A DNA stretch of 7,704 nt from Desulfosporosinus sp. (lineage in GTDB: Bacteria; Bacillota; Desulfitobacteriia; Desulfitobacteriales; Desulfitobacteriaceae): contig JADQBO010000345.1 in assembly GCA_016278585.1 (NCBI GenBank), positions 1-7,704 on the forward strand, read 5' to 3'. The position numbers and the translations under genes were made by a program. Shown piece after piece: positions 1 through 4,741 of the stretch. The notes beneath the pieces were generated by a model. The model was given only the letters and a program-made list of their open reading frames with translations, did no database searches and was not told where the DNA came from. Each line of letters begins with the position of its first letter. The first letter of the stretch is position 1.

Positions 1-118
1 CAATTTCGTCATCAACATCTATGAGTTTGACCAACAATTTTACTCGATTTTTGTTCTCTTTCTCTAACGTCATAATAACTCTTTCTCTTTCTACACGTAG
101 ACTTTCTAACCGTTTCAA
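1..118 (-). CDS. Hypothetical charged protein, N-terminal part, cut by window edge
   Basis: The frame begins at a TTG (118-116) nine bases after a full AAGGAGG ribosome site and stays open for 39 codons to the window edge. The visible protein is highly charged and probably helical: it starts MKRLESLRVERERV, runs through an E/K/R-rich stretch and then a LVKLIDVDDEI segment, suggesting a coiled coil. I do not recognise a family. It follows the 66-residue gene after a 37-base gap, so the two may be co-transcribed from the promoter near 510. The start is supported mainly by the excellent Shine-Dalgarno match; no ATG lies nearer to it (the next in-frame ATG is codon 16). Function unknown. Confidence 0.5.
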   Translation of the reverse strand, partial: MKRLESLRVERERVIMTLEKENKNRVKLLVKLIDVDDEI

Positions 119-155
119 AGTTAAATACCTCCTTAACTGTGACGAATATTTTTAT

Positions 156-356
156 TTATGCGGCCTCCAATTCATTTTCGAGAAAGACAAGCATTGTTCG
201 AGGCGAGCTATCCTTCGTCAGAAATTCAACGAAATAAAGTATGGATACATCATCACTGCCTAATTCGATCTTTTTAATAACACCGGCGAGTCCATTGAAA
301 TCTTCGTTGTCCTGATCGTTAACTTTCACGACATCACCAATTCTGTAAATTGACAT
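156..356 (-). CDS. Small hypothetical protein (66 aa), SH3/KOW-like
   Basis: A 66-residue acidic protein starts at ATG 356-354 behind a purine-rich AAGGAAGGAAGG tract that can act as ribosome site. The N-terminus (YRIGDVVKVNDQ), a central NGLAGVIKKIE and a YFVEFL strand look like the beta-rich pattern of KOW or SH3-like small barrels, where G-x-V-x-K/I turns recur. This is a shape resemblance only, and I cannot name a family. There is no signal peptide and no membrane segment, so it is probably cytosolic. It stands about 150 bases downstream of a Pho-box-like repeat array and a TATAAAAT -10 element, and a second charged-protein gene follows 37 bases later. Real gene likely; role unknown. Confidence 0.6.
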   Translation of the reverse strand: MSIYRIGDVVKVNDQDNEDFNGLAGVIKKIELGSDDVSILYFVEFLTKDSSPRTMLVFLENELEAA

Positions 357-507
357 GTTATCACTGCTTCCTTCCTTCCTTTCTATTATCGCAACCCTAA
401 GTTATTAATAGATTCCGCTCACTAATTCATTCGTTAGAGTTTGATTTGTTTCGAGGGTAGGACATTATGATTTTGCTTCATGATTAGCAGTTAATTAATC
501 TATAACT

Positions 508-562
508 ATTTTATAAGAAGAGTTTTACAGCAACGTTACAGGTTTGTAAACTATTTGTTATT
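508..562 (-). promoter_or_regulatory. Pho-box-like direct repeats plus -10 element
   Basis: Read on the minus strand there are four hexamers at exact 11-bp spacing: AATAAC, GTTTAC, TGTAAC and TGTAAA (562 down to 524). Eight to ten bases later comes TATAAAAT (515-508), a good -10 element. Direct TGTNA(C/A) repeats with an 11-bp period are the known signature of PhoB/PhoP-type OmpR-family binding sites, in which the array replaces the -35 element. The two inner repeats are the best; the outer-left ones are degenerate. The only minus-strand genes downstream are the 66-residue gene at 356-156 and the truncated gene after it, giving a leader of about 145 bases. A similar array precedes feoB. Regulator identity is inferred. 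Confidence 0.45.
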
Positions 563-627
563 TTGAAGTATCCACCGAATATAAGCATCTCTGGAGTGGG
601 AATCCAACCTATGGACTTAGCCACGCA

Positions 628-795
628 CTAAGATATATTTTGTGCCATAATAATACCCCTATCCGATGTACCCAAGTATTTTATCAGCTCATCTTGTACA
701 TCGCCAGCAAGTTGCTGACCCTTGTCTGATTGAGGATTACCAGAATTATAATAAGTAGTTGTTCCAGATACCGTCCCTACCATAGCATCTGGAAA
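628..795 (-). pseudogene. C-terminal fragment of N-acetylmuramoyl-L-alanine amidase (Amidase_3)
   Basis: In the same frame as the OrfB remnant before it, the translation changes character and reads SGTTTYYNSGNPQSDKG, then QQLAGDVQDELIKYLG, then SDRGI, up to a TAG at 630-628. Amidase_3 enzymes, zinc hydrolases that cut the amide between muramic acid and the stem peptide, carry a G-T-x-T-Y-Y block, an S...LA..VQ..L helix and a (D)RGI/V strand in this order. The zinc-binding N-terminal half and the catalytic Glu end are absent. In another frame KYILVRG continues at the expected place, which hints at a further frameshift near 640. This is a dead fragment whose front half was replaced by insertion-sequence DNA. 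Family call is from memory of motifs. Confidence 0.45.
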
Positions 796-965
796 AGTTT
801 TTGACCTGATTCCGTCTTCTCTTGTGAGCCGATAAACCCGATTTTTACTAGGAGAGCCGTAGGACTTAAGTGTTTTTGTAATACGAGGGTATCCGAAATT
901 TAGAGCGGTGTGCTTCCCTAATTCAAAGCGTTCTATTTCTGATGTTTCGTGAAGTAGGACGCCGC
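796..965 (-). pseudogene. IS3-family transposase OrfB remnant, internally deleted
   Basis: This frame sits at -1 relative to OrfA, as usual for IS3-family elements. It starts GGVLLHETSEIERFEL, the normal beginning of the OrfB part, then jumps to FGYPRITKTLKSYG and NRVYRLTREDGIRSKT. The latter is the HTH_21 block (YGYRRIT...RVYRLMRE.GL) that normally precedes the DDE integrase domain. Around 50 residues that usually lie between the two parts are missing, and the whole DDE catalytic domain (about 200 residues) is gone. It runs without a stop into an amidase fragment. It cannot transpose. The boundary at about 796 is judged by eye. Confidence 0.65.
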
Positions 966-1817
966 CTTTTTTAAGTTAGCATTTTCTTCTCTCAAATCTA
1001 TGAGTTCCTTACGCAACTTGCGAAGCTCTTCATCAGCTTCAGGTAGGTGACCGCTACCAGGAAATGCGTTATTACCATGCTTGCTTAACTTGTTTATCCA
1101 TCCGTGTAATGTGTTAGGACTTAAATCTAACTTACGAGCTACCTCAGCAACAGGTTTTCCACTTTCCTTCACTTGAGTGACAGTCATTAAATTATAGTCC
1201 TTTTCAATCTTAGTTTTCATATGGACACTTCCGTTAATTAATTTTATCCCACGTTCTAAGCATCCATAAAACCTCGGTAAGGTCACATCATGCTTTTTTT
1301 CCTTACTGAATTCTTTTATATAAGAAATAAACATTGGTGTAAACAAAATTACAATCAGCCAATTAACAATAGAAAAGTATATATTGTAATAACCTTTCAT
1401 ATTTCCTACTATTAATCCTATAATCACATTTAATATGGCAAATACAAGATTGAGGAAGCCTAAAATTCCAACCAAGCTTGCTACCTTTTTATGACGTTCA
1501 ATACACGAGTTATAATCAGAATTCAAATCGAAGGGCCCATCTTTTGATTTCTTCCTAAAATAAAACCATCTCGAATACGTGCTGACGCATTCAACGCCTG
1601 TTTGCTCCATTAATTCAATATATGCTTTACTTTCTGGATGTGAGGGTAATTGATCGAGAAGTTCAAGCTTGTAGATATATTCTCCAGGCGTCCCTTCTTC
1701 AAATAAATATCTTGCAAAAGAGTAATCAACAAAATTTAGCCCCTTTACAGTCATATCATTTAGCCATTTTTCTTCTTTCTCACTGTTGATAAACAGTTTT
1801 CTTACTACAGATTTCAC
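933..1817 (-). CDS. DUF2812 membrane protein fused in frame to IS3-family OrfA
   Basis: The frame starts at GTG 1817 after AGGGG with a 7-base spacer; its first bases overlap the TGA of the PadR remnant (TGTGA arrangement). Residues 1-175 fit DUF2812, a family normally encoded beside PadR regulators: YSRWFYFRKKSKDGPFDL at 81-98, then two hydrophobic helices at about 113-138 and 145-168. Residues 200-294 are a complete IS3 OrfA with its own Met at 200, a helix-turn-helix around 220-243 (GKPVAEVARKLDLSPNTL), and a leucine-zipper-like helix at about 264-286 ending LKKAASYFTKHQK. Residues 177-199 look like translated insertion-sequence leader. DUF2812 proteins are usually about 180-200 residues, so the last 95 are foreign. 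The DUF2812 part may still be made; the function of that family is unknown. An internal start at 1220 could give free OrfA. Confidence 0.8.
   Translation of the reverse strand: MKSVVRKLFINSEKEEKWLNDMTVKGLNFVDYSFARYLFEEGTPGEYIYKLELLDQLPSHPESKAYIELMEQTGVECVSTYSRWFYFRKKSKDGPFDLNSDYNSCIERHKKVASLVGILGFLNLVFAILNVIIGLIVGNMKGYYNIYFSIVNWLIVILFTPMFISYIKEFSKEKKHDVTLPRFYGCLERGIKLINGSVHMKTKIEKDYNLMTVTQVKESGKPVAEVARKLDLSPNTLHGWINKLSKHGNNAFPGSGHLPEADEELRKLRKELIDLREENANLKKAASYFTKHQK
966..972 (-). promoter_or_regulatory. A6G slippery heptamer for -1 frameshifting
   Basis: On the minus strand A_AAA_AAG lies in the OrfA frame (TTA AAA AAG, residues L-K-K) ten codons before the OrfA stop. This heptamer at this place is the standard programmed -1 frameshift site by which IS3-family elements make the OrfAB transposase. 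The -1 frame stays open for 112 codons beyond it, to 628. No obvious strong downstream stem was checked by folding. Confidence 0.6.
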
Positions 1818-1960
1818 AGCACATCCCCTTTTGCTATTCTTTTACCGTTATCTATGAGCTCTTGCAATTTTTTATTTGATCTAATACTACCGTGCATCCT
1901 TGTCCAGTTATTTCGTATTCTGTTTTCCTGCTATCCGCTTCACCATCTAATGTTTTTAAG
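1814..1960 (-). pseudogene. PadR-family regulator, C-terminal remnant with frameshift
   Basis: Upstream of the DUF2812 gene one frame reads LKTLDGEADSRKTEYEITGQG, then VVLDQIK. A second frame takes over at an A-run (1873-1868, six A) and reads KLQELIDNGKRIAKGDVL before a TGA that overlaps the DUF2812 start. Adding one A to the run joins them into a sensible PadR C-terminus: a (R/K)K.Y.IT..G wing of the winged helix followed by a helix. PadR regulators next to DUF2812 genes are a common pair, which supports the call. The DNA-recognition half is missing; the sequence is cut at about 1960 next to an inverted repeat. Not functional as read, unless the one-base change is a sequencing error, and even then it is truncated. 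Confidence 0.55.
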
Positions 1961-1961
1961 T

Positions 1962-2004
1962 AAAAGAGTAGGACAGGCACTTCTTGTAAGCCTTTGTCCT
2001 ACTC
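1962..2004 (-). terminator. Inverted repeat, possible terminator
   Basis: GAGTAGGACA (2004-1995) and TGTCCTACTC (1975-1966) form a perfect 10-bp stem, with three more GGC/GCC pairs after a small bulge and a loop of about ten bases. On the minus strand TTTTAC follows at once, so it can act as a weak rho-independent terminator. No convincing gene ends into it; the nearest stop, a TAG inside the first arm, closes a short open run (NMFGNMVGKKMKLE) that I do not recognise. It lies exactly where the PadR remnant is cut. It could also be a small palindromic repeat element. Confidence 0.4.
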
Positions 2005-2242
2005 TAGCTTCATCTTTTTACCAACCATGTTACCGAACATATTAATAGTTCGATCCCTTTAGTATGATTAAATTTCAGGATTGACCTTTTCCTAGCACCT
2101 TGCTTTTTGCTAATCCGTTTTCATTCCCCAGCGATGCCAGGGCTGGAGTTGACAACGAAAGTGAAAAATTAGTAATAAGACCACCCCTGTTTTCATTCAG
2201 TTATTCGTTAAGAGAAAATACTTTTTGAGGGGTAGGTCAAAG
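2005..2242. other. Stretch with no recognised gene
   Basis: All frames on both strands are broken by stops within about 35 codons, or only open as the antisense of neighbouring remnants. The one structure of note is an imperfect inverted repeat (2180-2188 ACCACCCCT against 2228-2237 AGGGGTAGGT) with a 39-base loop just after the SHOCT gene. It might slow or end transcription, but it lacks a close T-run. A small CCAGC/GCTGG hairpin lies at 2128-2146. The rest shows nothing I can name. Confidence 0.4.
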
Positions 2243-2503
2243 TCACCGTAGCAATTCTTTTTTTCGCTTTTGATATTCTTCCAAATCAATCTCACTACGG
2301 GCATAACGTTCATTCAAAACATTCAAAGCCTGATCTTGTCCGATAAACCCTCGTGTATGAACCCGAGGACCTATCCGCCGAAATAAATATATAATTAATG
2401 CAAATAATATTATCCAAAAAAGCAATTGGATTCCCATCCCAAGTATCCCCATTCCCCAAAATCCACCGCCATAATATGAGCCACAGCCCCAACCGCCAAA
2501 CAT
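2243..2503 (-). CDS. One-helix membrane protein with SHOCT domain (86 aa)
   Basis: The N-terminus is glycine/aromatic-rich (MFGGWGCGSYYGGGF), followed by a single membrane helix at about 22-42 (IQLLFWIILFALIIYLF), a basic turn FRR, a short linker and a C-terminal SHOCT domain at about 57-86 (LNERYARSEIDLEEY, ending KRKKELLR). SHOCT is a short helical oligomerisation motif found at the ends of many small membrane proteins; its exact role is unclear. I place the start at ATG 2503 because AAAGGAGGAGGATTT sits directly before it. An in-frame ATG at 2521 would use that same Shine-Dalgarno as codons (M-K-G-G-G-F) and has no ribosome site of its own. The gene stands alone. It is preceded by a Pho-box-like array (2587-2560), suggesting control together with feo. 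Real gene, function unknown. Confidence 0.85.
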   Translation of the reverse strand: MFGGWGCGSYYGGGFWGMGILGMGIQLLFWIILFALIIYLFRRIGPRVHTRGFIGQDQALNVLNERYARSEIDLEEYQKRKKELLR

Positions 2504-2559
2504 AAATCCTCCTCCTTTCATATCTTGAATTTAGTTTAACCCTCATCTATCCCAACAAA

Positions 2560-2587
2560 GTTACAGTTTCTTAACATTTTTGTTAAA
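2560..2587 (-). promoter_or_regulatory. Pho-box-like direct repeats before the SHOCT gene
   Basis: On the minus strand three hexamers at exact 11-bp spacing read TTTAAC, TGTTAA and TGTAAC (2587, 2576, 2565 as left ends). The first spacer, AAAAA, and the TGTTAA repeat are shared with the array before feoB. Ten bases after the last repeat there is only a poor -10 candidate (TAGATG). The array lies about 57 bases before the ATG at 2503. The same pattern upstream of feoB and of the 66-residue gene suggests one OmpR/PhoB-class regulator. Confidence 0.5.
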
Positions 2588-2744
2588 ATCTAAACTTTAA
2601 CCAACACTTGTTTATTAAGTAACATCCCATGATTCGAACAATCCAAATTCCAGCCATCGTTACGAGGACTATTATACCTTCAGTATTAATTCTAAGTGTT
2701 AGGATTACAAATTGACACAGGGTTTGTCCCGTAAAATCAGGAAA
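2583..2744 (-). pseudogene. Possible transporter remnant (MATE-like), weak
   Basis: Between the feo terminator and the SHOCT promoter an open run of 53 codons reads FPDFTGQTLC, then TLRINTEGIIVLVTMAG, then IWIVRIMGCYLINK, and ends at TAA 2585-2583. The G-I-W-x-V-R-I-x-x-x-Y-L pattern resembles the (L)RGAGDT...W..R.P..Y.L segment of MATE-family multidrug/sodium antiporters. The match is short, there is no start with a ribosome site, and the stop lies inside the repeat array. It could equally be chance. If real, it is a small leftover of a deleted transporter gene. Confidence 0.22.
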
Positions 2745-2746
2745 CA

Positions 2747-2796
2747 ATAAAAAGTGCCCCGGCCTACCATAGCGTTACGCCTGGTAACCCGGGGCT
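2747..2796 (-). terminator. Rho-independent terminator of the feo operon
   Basis: On the minus strand GCCCCGG (2795-2789) pairs with CCGGGGC (2762-2756). Inside it TACCA/TGGTA and a small GCG/CGC stem pair as well, giving a long three-part hairpin. ACTTTTTATTG follows at once, a five-T run. It sits 86 bases after the FeoA stop and closes the operon. On the plus strand no T-run follows, so it works in one direction. Confidence 0.85.
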
Positions 2797-2845
2797 ATCT
2801 TGTAAATTAACGAGGAGAAAGGTTGAATTCCAAAACAGCGACTGC

Positions 2846-2880
2846 AACCGGTTTGCCTAAATCAGGGAACCCGGTTGGTA
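2846..2880. repeat. Inverted repeat just after feoA
   Basis: CAACCGG (about 2846-2852) and CCGGTTG (about 2871-2877) form a 7-bp GC-rich stem around a 19-base loop, directly after the feoA stop. No T-run follows on the minus strand, so it is not a normal terminator. It may protect the 3' end of the mRNA or be a pause site ahead of the true terminator at 2796-2747. Confidence 0.35.
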
Positions 2881-2881
2881 T

Positions 2882-3118
2882 CTATAGGTTAACAGAAATA
2901 ACCGAAGCGATCTCTCGATCAACTGCAACTTGTGTGTATCCAACTTGAAAAACATAAGATGGAAATTTTTGAATTAGTTTAATCCGTGTTCCAGGTAGAA
3001 TTCCCATAGACATGAGTTTCCTCAAAATACTCCCATTATCCGTTACCAGTTCAGCGACAACACCCTCTTGCCGGTTGTTCATATCGCATAATGATATAAG
3101 ATGAGTGGATTTATTCAC
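2882..3118 (-). CDS. feoA: Ferrous iron transport protein A
   Basis: A 78-residue protein with the standard FeoA SH3-like fold pattern: an N-terminal LISLCDMNNRQEGVVAEL strand region, the signature RKLMSMGILPGTRIKLIQK in the middle, and a closing VAVDREIASVISV strand. FeoA is a small cytosolic partner of FeoB needed for ferrous iron uptake, probably acting on its GTPase or complex assembly. The start is GTG 3118, seven bases after GGAGG inside the end of the previous gene; the two overlap by eight bases, so translation is probably coupled. It is the last gene of the feo operon, whereas in many bacteria feoA comes first. Length is typical for the family. After its TAG the same frame stays open for 24 more codons. 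Confidence 0.92.
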   Translation of the reverse strand: MNKSTHLISLCDMNNRQEGVVAELVTDNGSILRKLMSMGILPGTRIKLIQKFPSYVFQVGYTQVAVDREIASVISVNL

Positions 3119-3293
3119 GTTTCTCCCTCCGTTTCTTCTTAAGCCAGGAAATTAACTTTGGTTCCTTGGGAATCTCAAAACCACAGTTTGGACATTTTAC
3201 TTTTCCACAGGATTTATGCAGGGGGCATCCCTGACAACCCACTTGGCTATCCAGCTCTGAAAATTCATAACCGCAAAAGCTACAGGTTATCAT
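3111..3293 (-). CDS. Small seven-cysteine zinc-ribbon protein of the feo operon (60 aa)
   Basis: Sixty residues with three CxxC pairs (C4/C7, C20/C23, C34/C37) plus C29 and H26, in the order CSFCG, GCQGCPLHKSCG, CPNCGF, then a basic tail ending KKKRREKRE. Two of the knuckles can form a zinc ribbon, and the middle GCxGCPL group could bind zinc or iron. There is no membrane helix. It therefore differs from the FeoB-associated Cys-rich membrane protein family and from FeoC, a winged helix. The start ATG 3293 overlaps the FeoB permease stop as ATGA, and its end overlaps feoA by eight bases. It is thus locked between feoB and feoA, and translational coupling is likely. I infer a role in ferrous iron uptake, as metal sensor, chaperone or FeoB partner; no function is shown. 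Confidence 0.85.
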   Translation of the reverse strand: MITCSFCGYEFSELDSQVGCQGCPLHKSCGKVKCPNCGFEIPKEPKLISWLKKKRREKRE

Positions 3294-4741
3294 GGCAGTA
3301 CCTTAAAGGTAATAATTACCCAGTTTAAGGCCCACCCCGCTATAAAAGCAAAGGGGAAGATAAAAACGGCAATGGCTAATGCGGTTTTTATCCCTCTCTC
3401 TTTTAACATCATCGCAAATTGAGCTATACACGGGACAAATAAGGTTAGTGTCGCAGCGGCTACGACCAATTGTCTAGGGGATAATAAGCCCGCTTGTTGT
3501 AGGTCATATAATCCTGCTGCTCCAAAATCTCGTCTAAAGAAGCCAAAGAGGAATGCCTCTGCTGCCTTGTCTGGTAGACCAATGAAGTTCACGATTGGCT
3601 GCATCCAACTAATAACCACACCAAACAAGCCAGTAAGATTTCCGAACCAAATTAATAGACTTGCTAAGATAAACAACGGAACAATCTCAACGAAATACCA
3701 TTGCATTCTGGTATAGGTTTTTGTAAGCACATTAGAAACCTTTGGTAAGCGTAAAGGTGGGACCTCCATGTAAAAGCTTGGCTTATCCCCTGGAAGGATT
3801 TTCGTCGTAAGATATCCGATTAATAGGAAGATGAAACCTATAAAGGCCAGCCAAACACCTAACGCCCCCGGGACGCCTGATAATAAGGCCAAGATGACAC
3901 CCAGTTGCGCCGAGCACGGGATTGCGAGGGCTAATAACAGCGTAGCGATTACTCGCTCCCTCTTTGTCTCCAGAGTTCGACTCACCATCGTTGCCATGGT
4001 ATCACAGCCAAACCCTAAGGTCATGGGAATAACAGCCCTGCCGTTTAAGCCAATTTTCTTAAAAACCCGATCAACTAACATTGCCAGTCTCGGCAGGTAT
4101 CCACTATCCTCTATGATAGAGAACATTAGGAAAAATGTTCCAACAATCGGTAAGATAATCGCTACGGCGTAACGGATACCAAGGGTTATAATACCGTAAT
4201 CATTCGCTAATAAATCTTGCAGCCAAGTCCAGGGAATATATGATTGCACAGCCCCATTAACCCACGGATTGATAAACACACCGAATATGTGCTCTTCTAG
4301 AAAATCGACAACGGTTCCCGCGCCAAACTCTCCCACAAATTTATAAAGGCCATAATAGAGTACTAATAATAGAATAGGTACACCCGTTAAAGGATTCATA
4401 GTTAGTCTACTTAAATAATCAGCAATCCGATTTTCTTTGCCTTGAACCTTTGTCATCGTTTCCTCAACAATTGTATCAACCTTTTTTTGCCTAGAAAGCG
4501 AGATGATGTAGTTAATTGGTCGGTTATACTTTTGTTTCGTGCTTTCAATAATCTGAGAGATTTTTAAGTAATTGTTGTTCTCCTTTTCTTTAACCATTGC
4601 TATGATATCTTCATCCTCTTGCAATAAAAGCAAAGCAATAGCCCGTTTAGATAGAACATATTGATACTGGAGTCTATTGCTAATCTCACTTACTGCAGAT
4701 TCAATCTGCCGATCATAAGTCACTTCAAGCTGCGTAGACAT
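3290..4741 (-). CDS. feoB: FeoB permease half (membrane domain of split FeoB)
   Basis: This is the membrane part of ferrous iron transporter FeoB as a separate chain of 483 residues. Residues 1 to about 105 are soluble and match the helical domain that normally links GTPase to membrane. From about 118 come the transmembrane helices with two nucleoside-recognition (Gate) domains. FeoB marks are clear: IEDSGYLPRLA near 210, GFGCDTMATMVSRTLETKRER near 243, AIPCSAQL near 274, FFRRDFGAAGLYDL near 401 and FVPCIAQ near 435, including the cysteines C246, C276 and C438 proposed to line the Fe(II) path. It ends in a short cytosolic tail. I chose ATG 4741, nine bases after AGGA; GTG 4747 in the same frame is possible. 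The start lies within the GTPase gene (17-base overlap), and the stop overlaps the next ATG. With the GTPase it makes about 680 residues, a normal FeoB. Confidence 0.93.
   Translation of the reverse strand: MSTQLEVTYDRQIESAVSEISNRLQYQYVLSKRAIALLLLQEDEDIIAMVKEKENNNYLKISQIIESTKQKYNRPINYIISLSRQKKVDTIVEETMTKVQGKENRIADYLSRLTMNPLTGVPILLLVLYYGLYKFVGEFGAGTVVDFLEEHIFGVFINPWVNGAVQSYIPWTWLQDLLANDYGIITLGIRYAVAIILPIVGTFFLMFSIIEDSGYLPRLAMLVDRVFKKIGLNGRAVIPMTLGFGCDTMATMVSRTLETKRERVIATLLLALAIPCSAQLGVILALLSGVPGALGVWLAFIGFIFLLIGYLTTKILPGDKPSFYMEVPPLRLPKVSNVLTKTYTRMQWYFVEIVPLFILASLLIWFGNLTGLFGVVISWMQPIVNFIGLPDKAAEAFLFGFFRRDFGAAGLYDLQQAGLLSPRQLVVAAATLTLFVPCIAQFAMMLKERGIKTALAIAVFIFPFAFIAGWALNWVIITFKVLP

Larger units (their letters stand above)
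796..1287 (-). mobile_element. Decayed IS3-family insertion sequence
   Basis: This covers the recognisable insertion-sequence DNA: leader, complete orfA (1220-933), A6G slippery heptamer and a truncated orfB. The orfA leader has a GGAAGTG ribosome site before ATG 1220. A candidate left end is the TGTGACC at 1287-1281, because IS3-family termini begin TG and because the DUF2812 domain ends just before it. No matching CA-ending right terminus was found, since the element is cut inside orfB at about 796. No target-site duplication could be seen. The outer limits are approximate; the identity rests on OrfA, the frameshift site and HTH_21. Confidence 0.6.

Noticed and set aside
21..263. Plus-strand open frame of 80 codons
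   Set aside because: It is the antisense of two minus-strand genes with better ribosome sites, and its translation shows no domain pattern.
434..481. 15-codon minus-strand frame in the leader of the 66-aa gene
   Set aside because: It has no ribosome site, and its composition gives no attenuator logic such as repeated regulatory codons.
1854..2045. Plus-strand open frame of 63 codons rich in Leu, Cys and Phe
   Set aside because: It is antisense to the PadR remnant and the inverted repeat; it has no ribosome site and no recognisable family.
2180..2237. CCCCT/AGGGG inverted repeat as terminator of the SHOCT gene
   Set aside because: The loop is about 39 bases, the stem is imperfect and no close T-run follows; kept only as a remark on that stretch.
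2504..2521. Upstream ATG giving an MKGGGF extension of the SHOCT protein
   Set aside because: Those codons are the Shine-Dalgarno of the ATG at 2503, and the upstream ATG has no ribosome site of its own.
2310..2546. Minus-strand open frame overlapping the SHOCT gene in another frame
   Set aside because: The SHOCT frame has the ribosome site and a recognisable domain; the overlapping translation is disordered and only a shadow.
2712..2735. TTGACA followed by TAAAAT on the plus strand as a promoter
   Set aside because: The spacer is only about 14 bases, and no plus-strand gene lies downstream.
3831..4172. Plus-strand open frame of 113 codons
   Set aside because: It is antisense to the conserved FeoB permease core, whose motifs are unmistakable.
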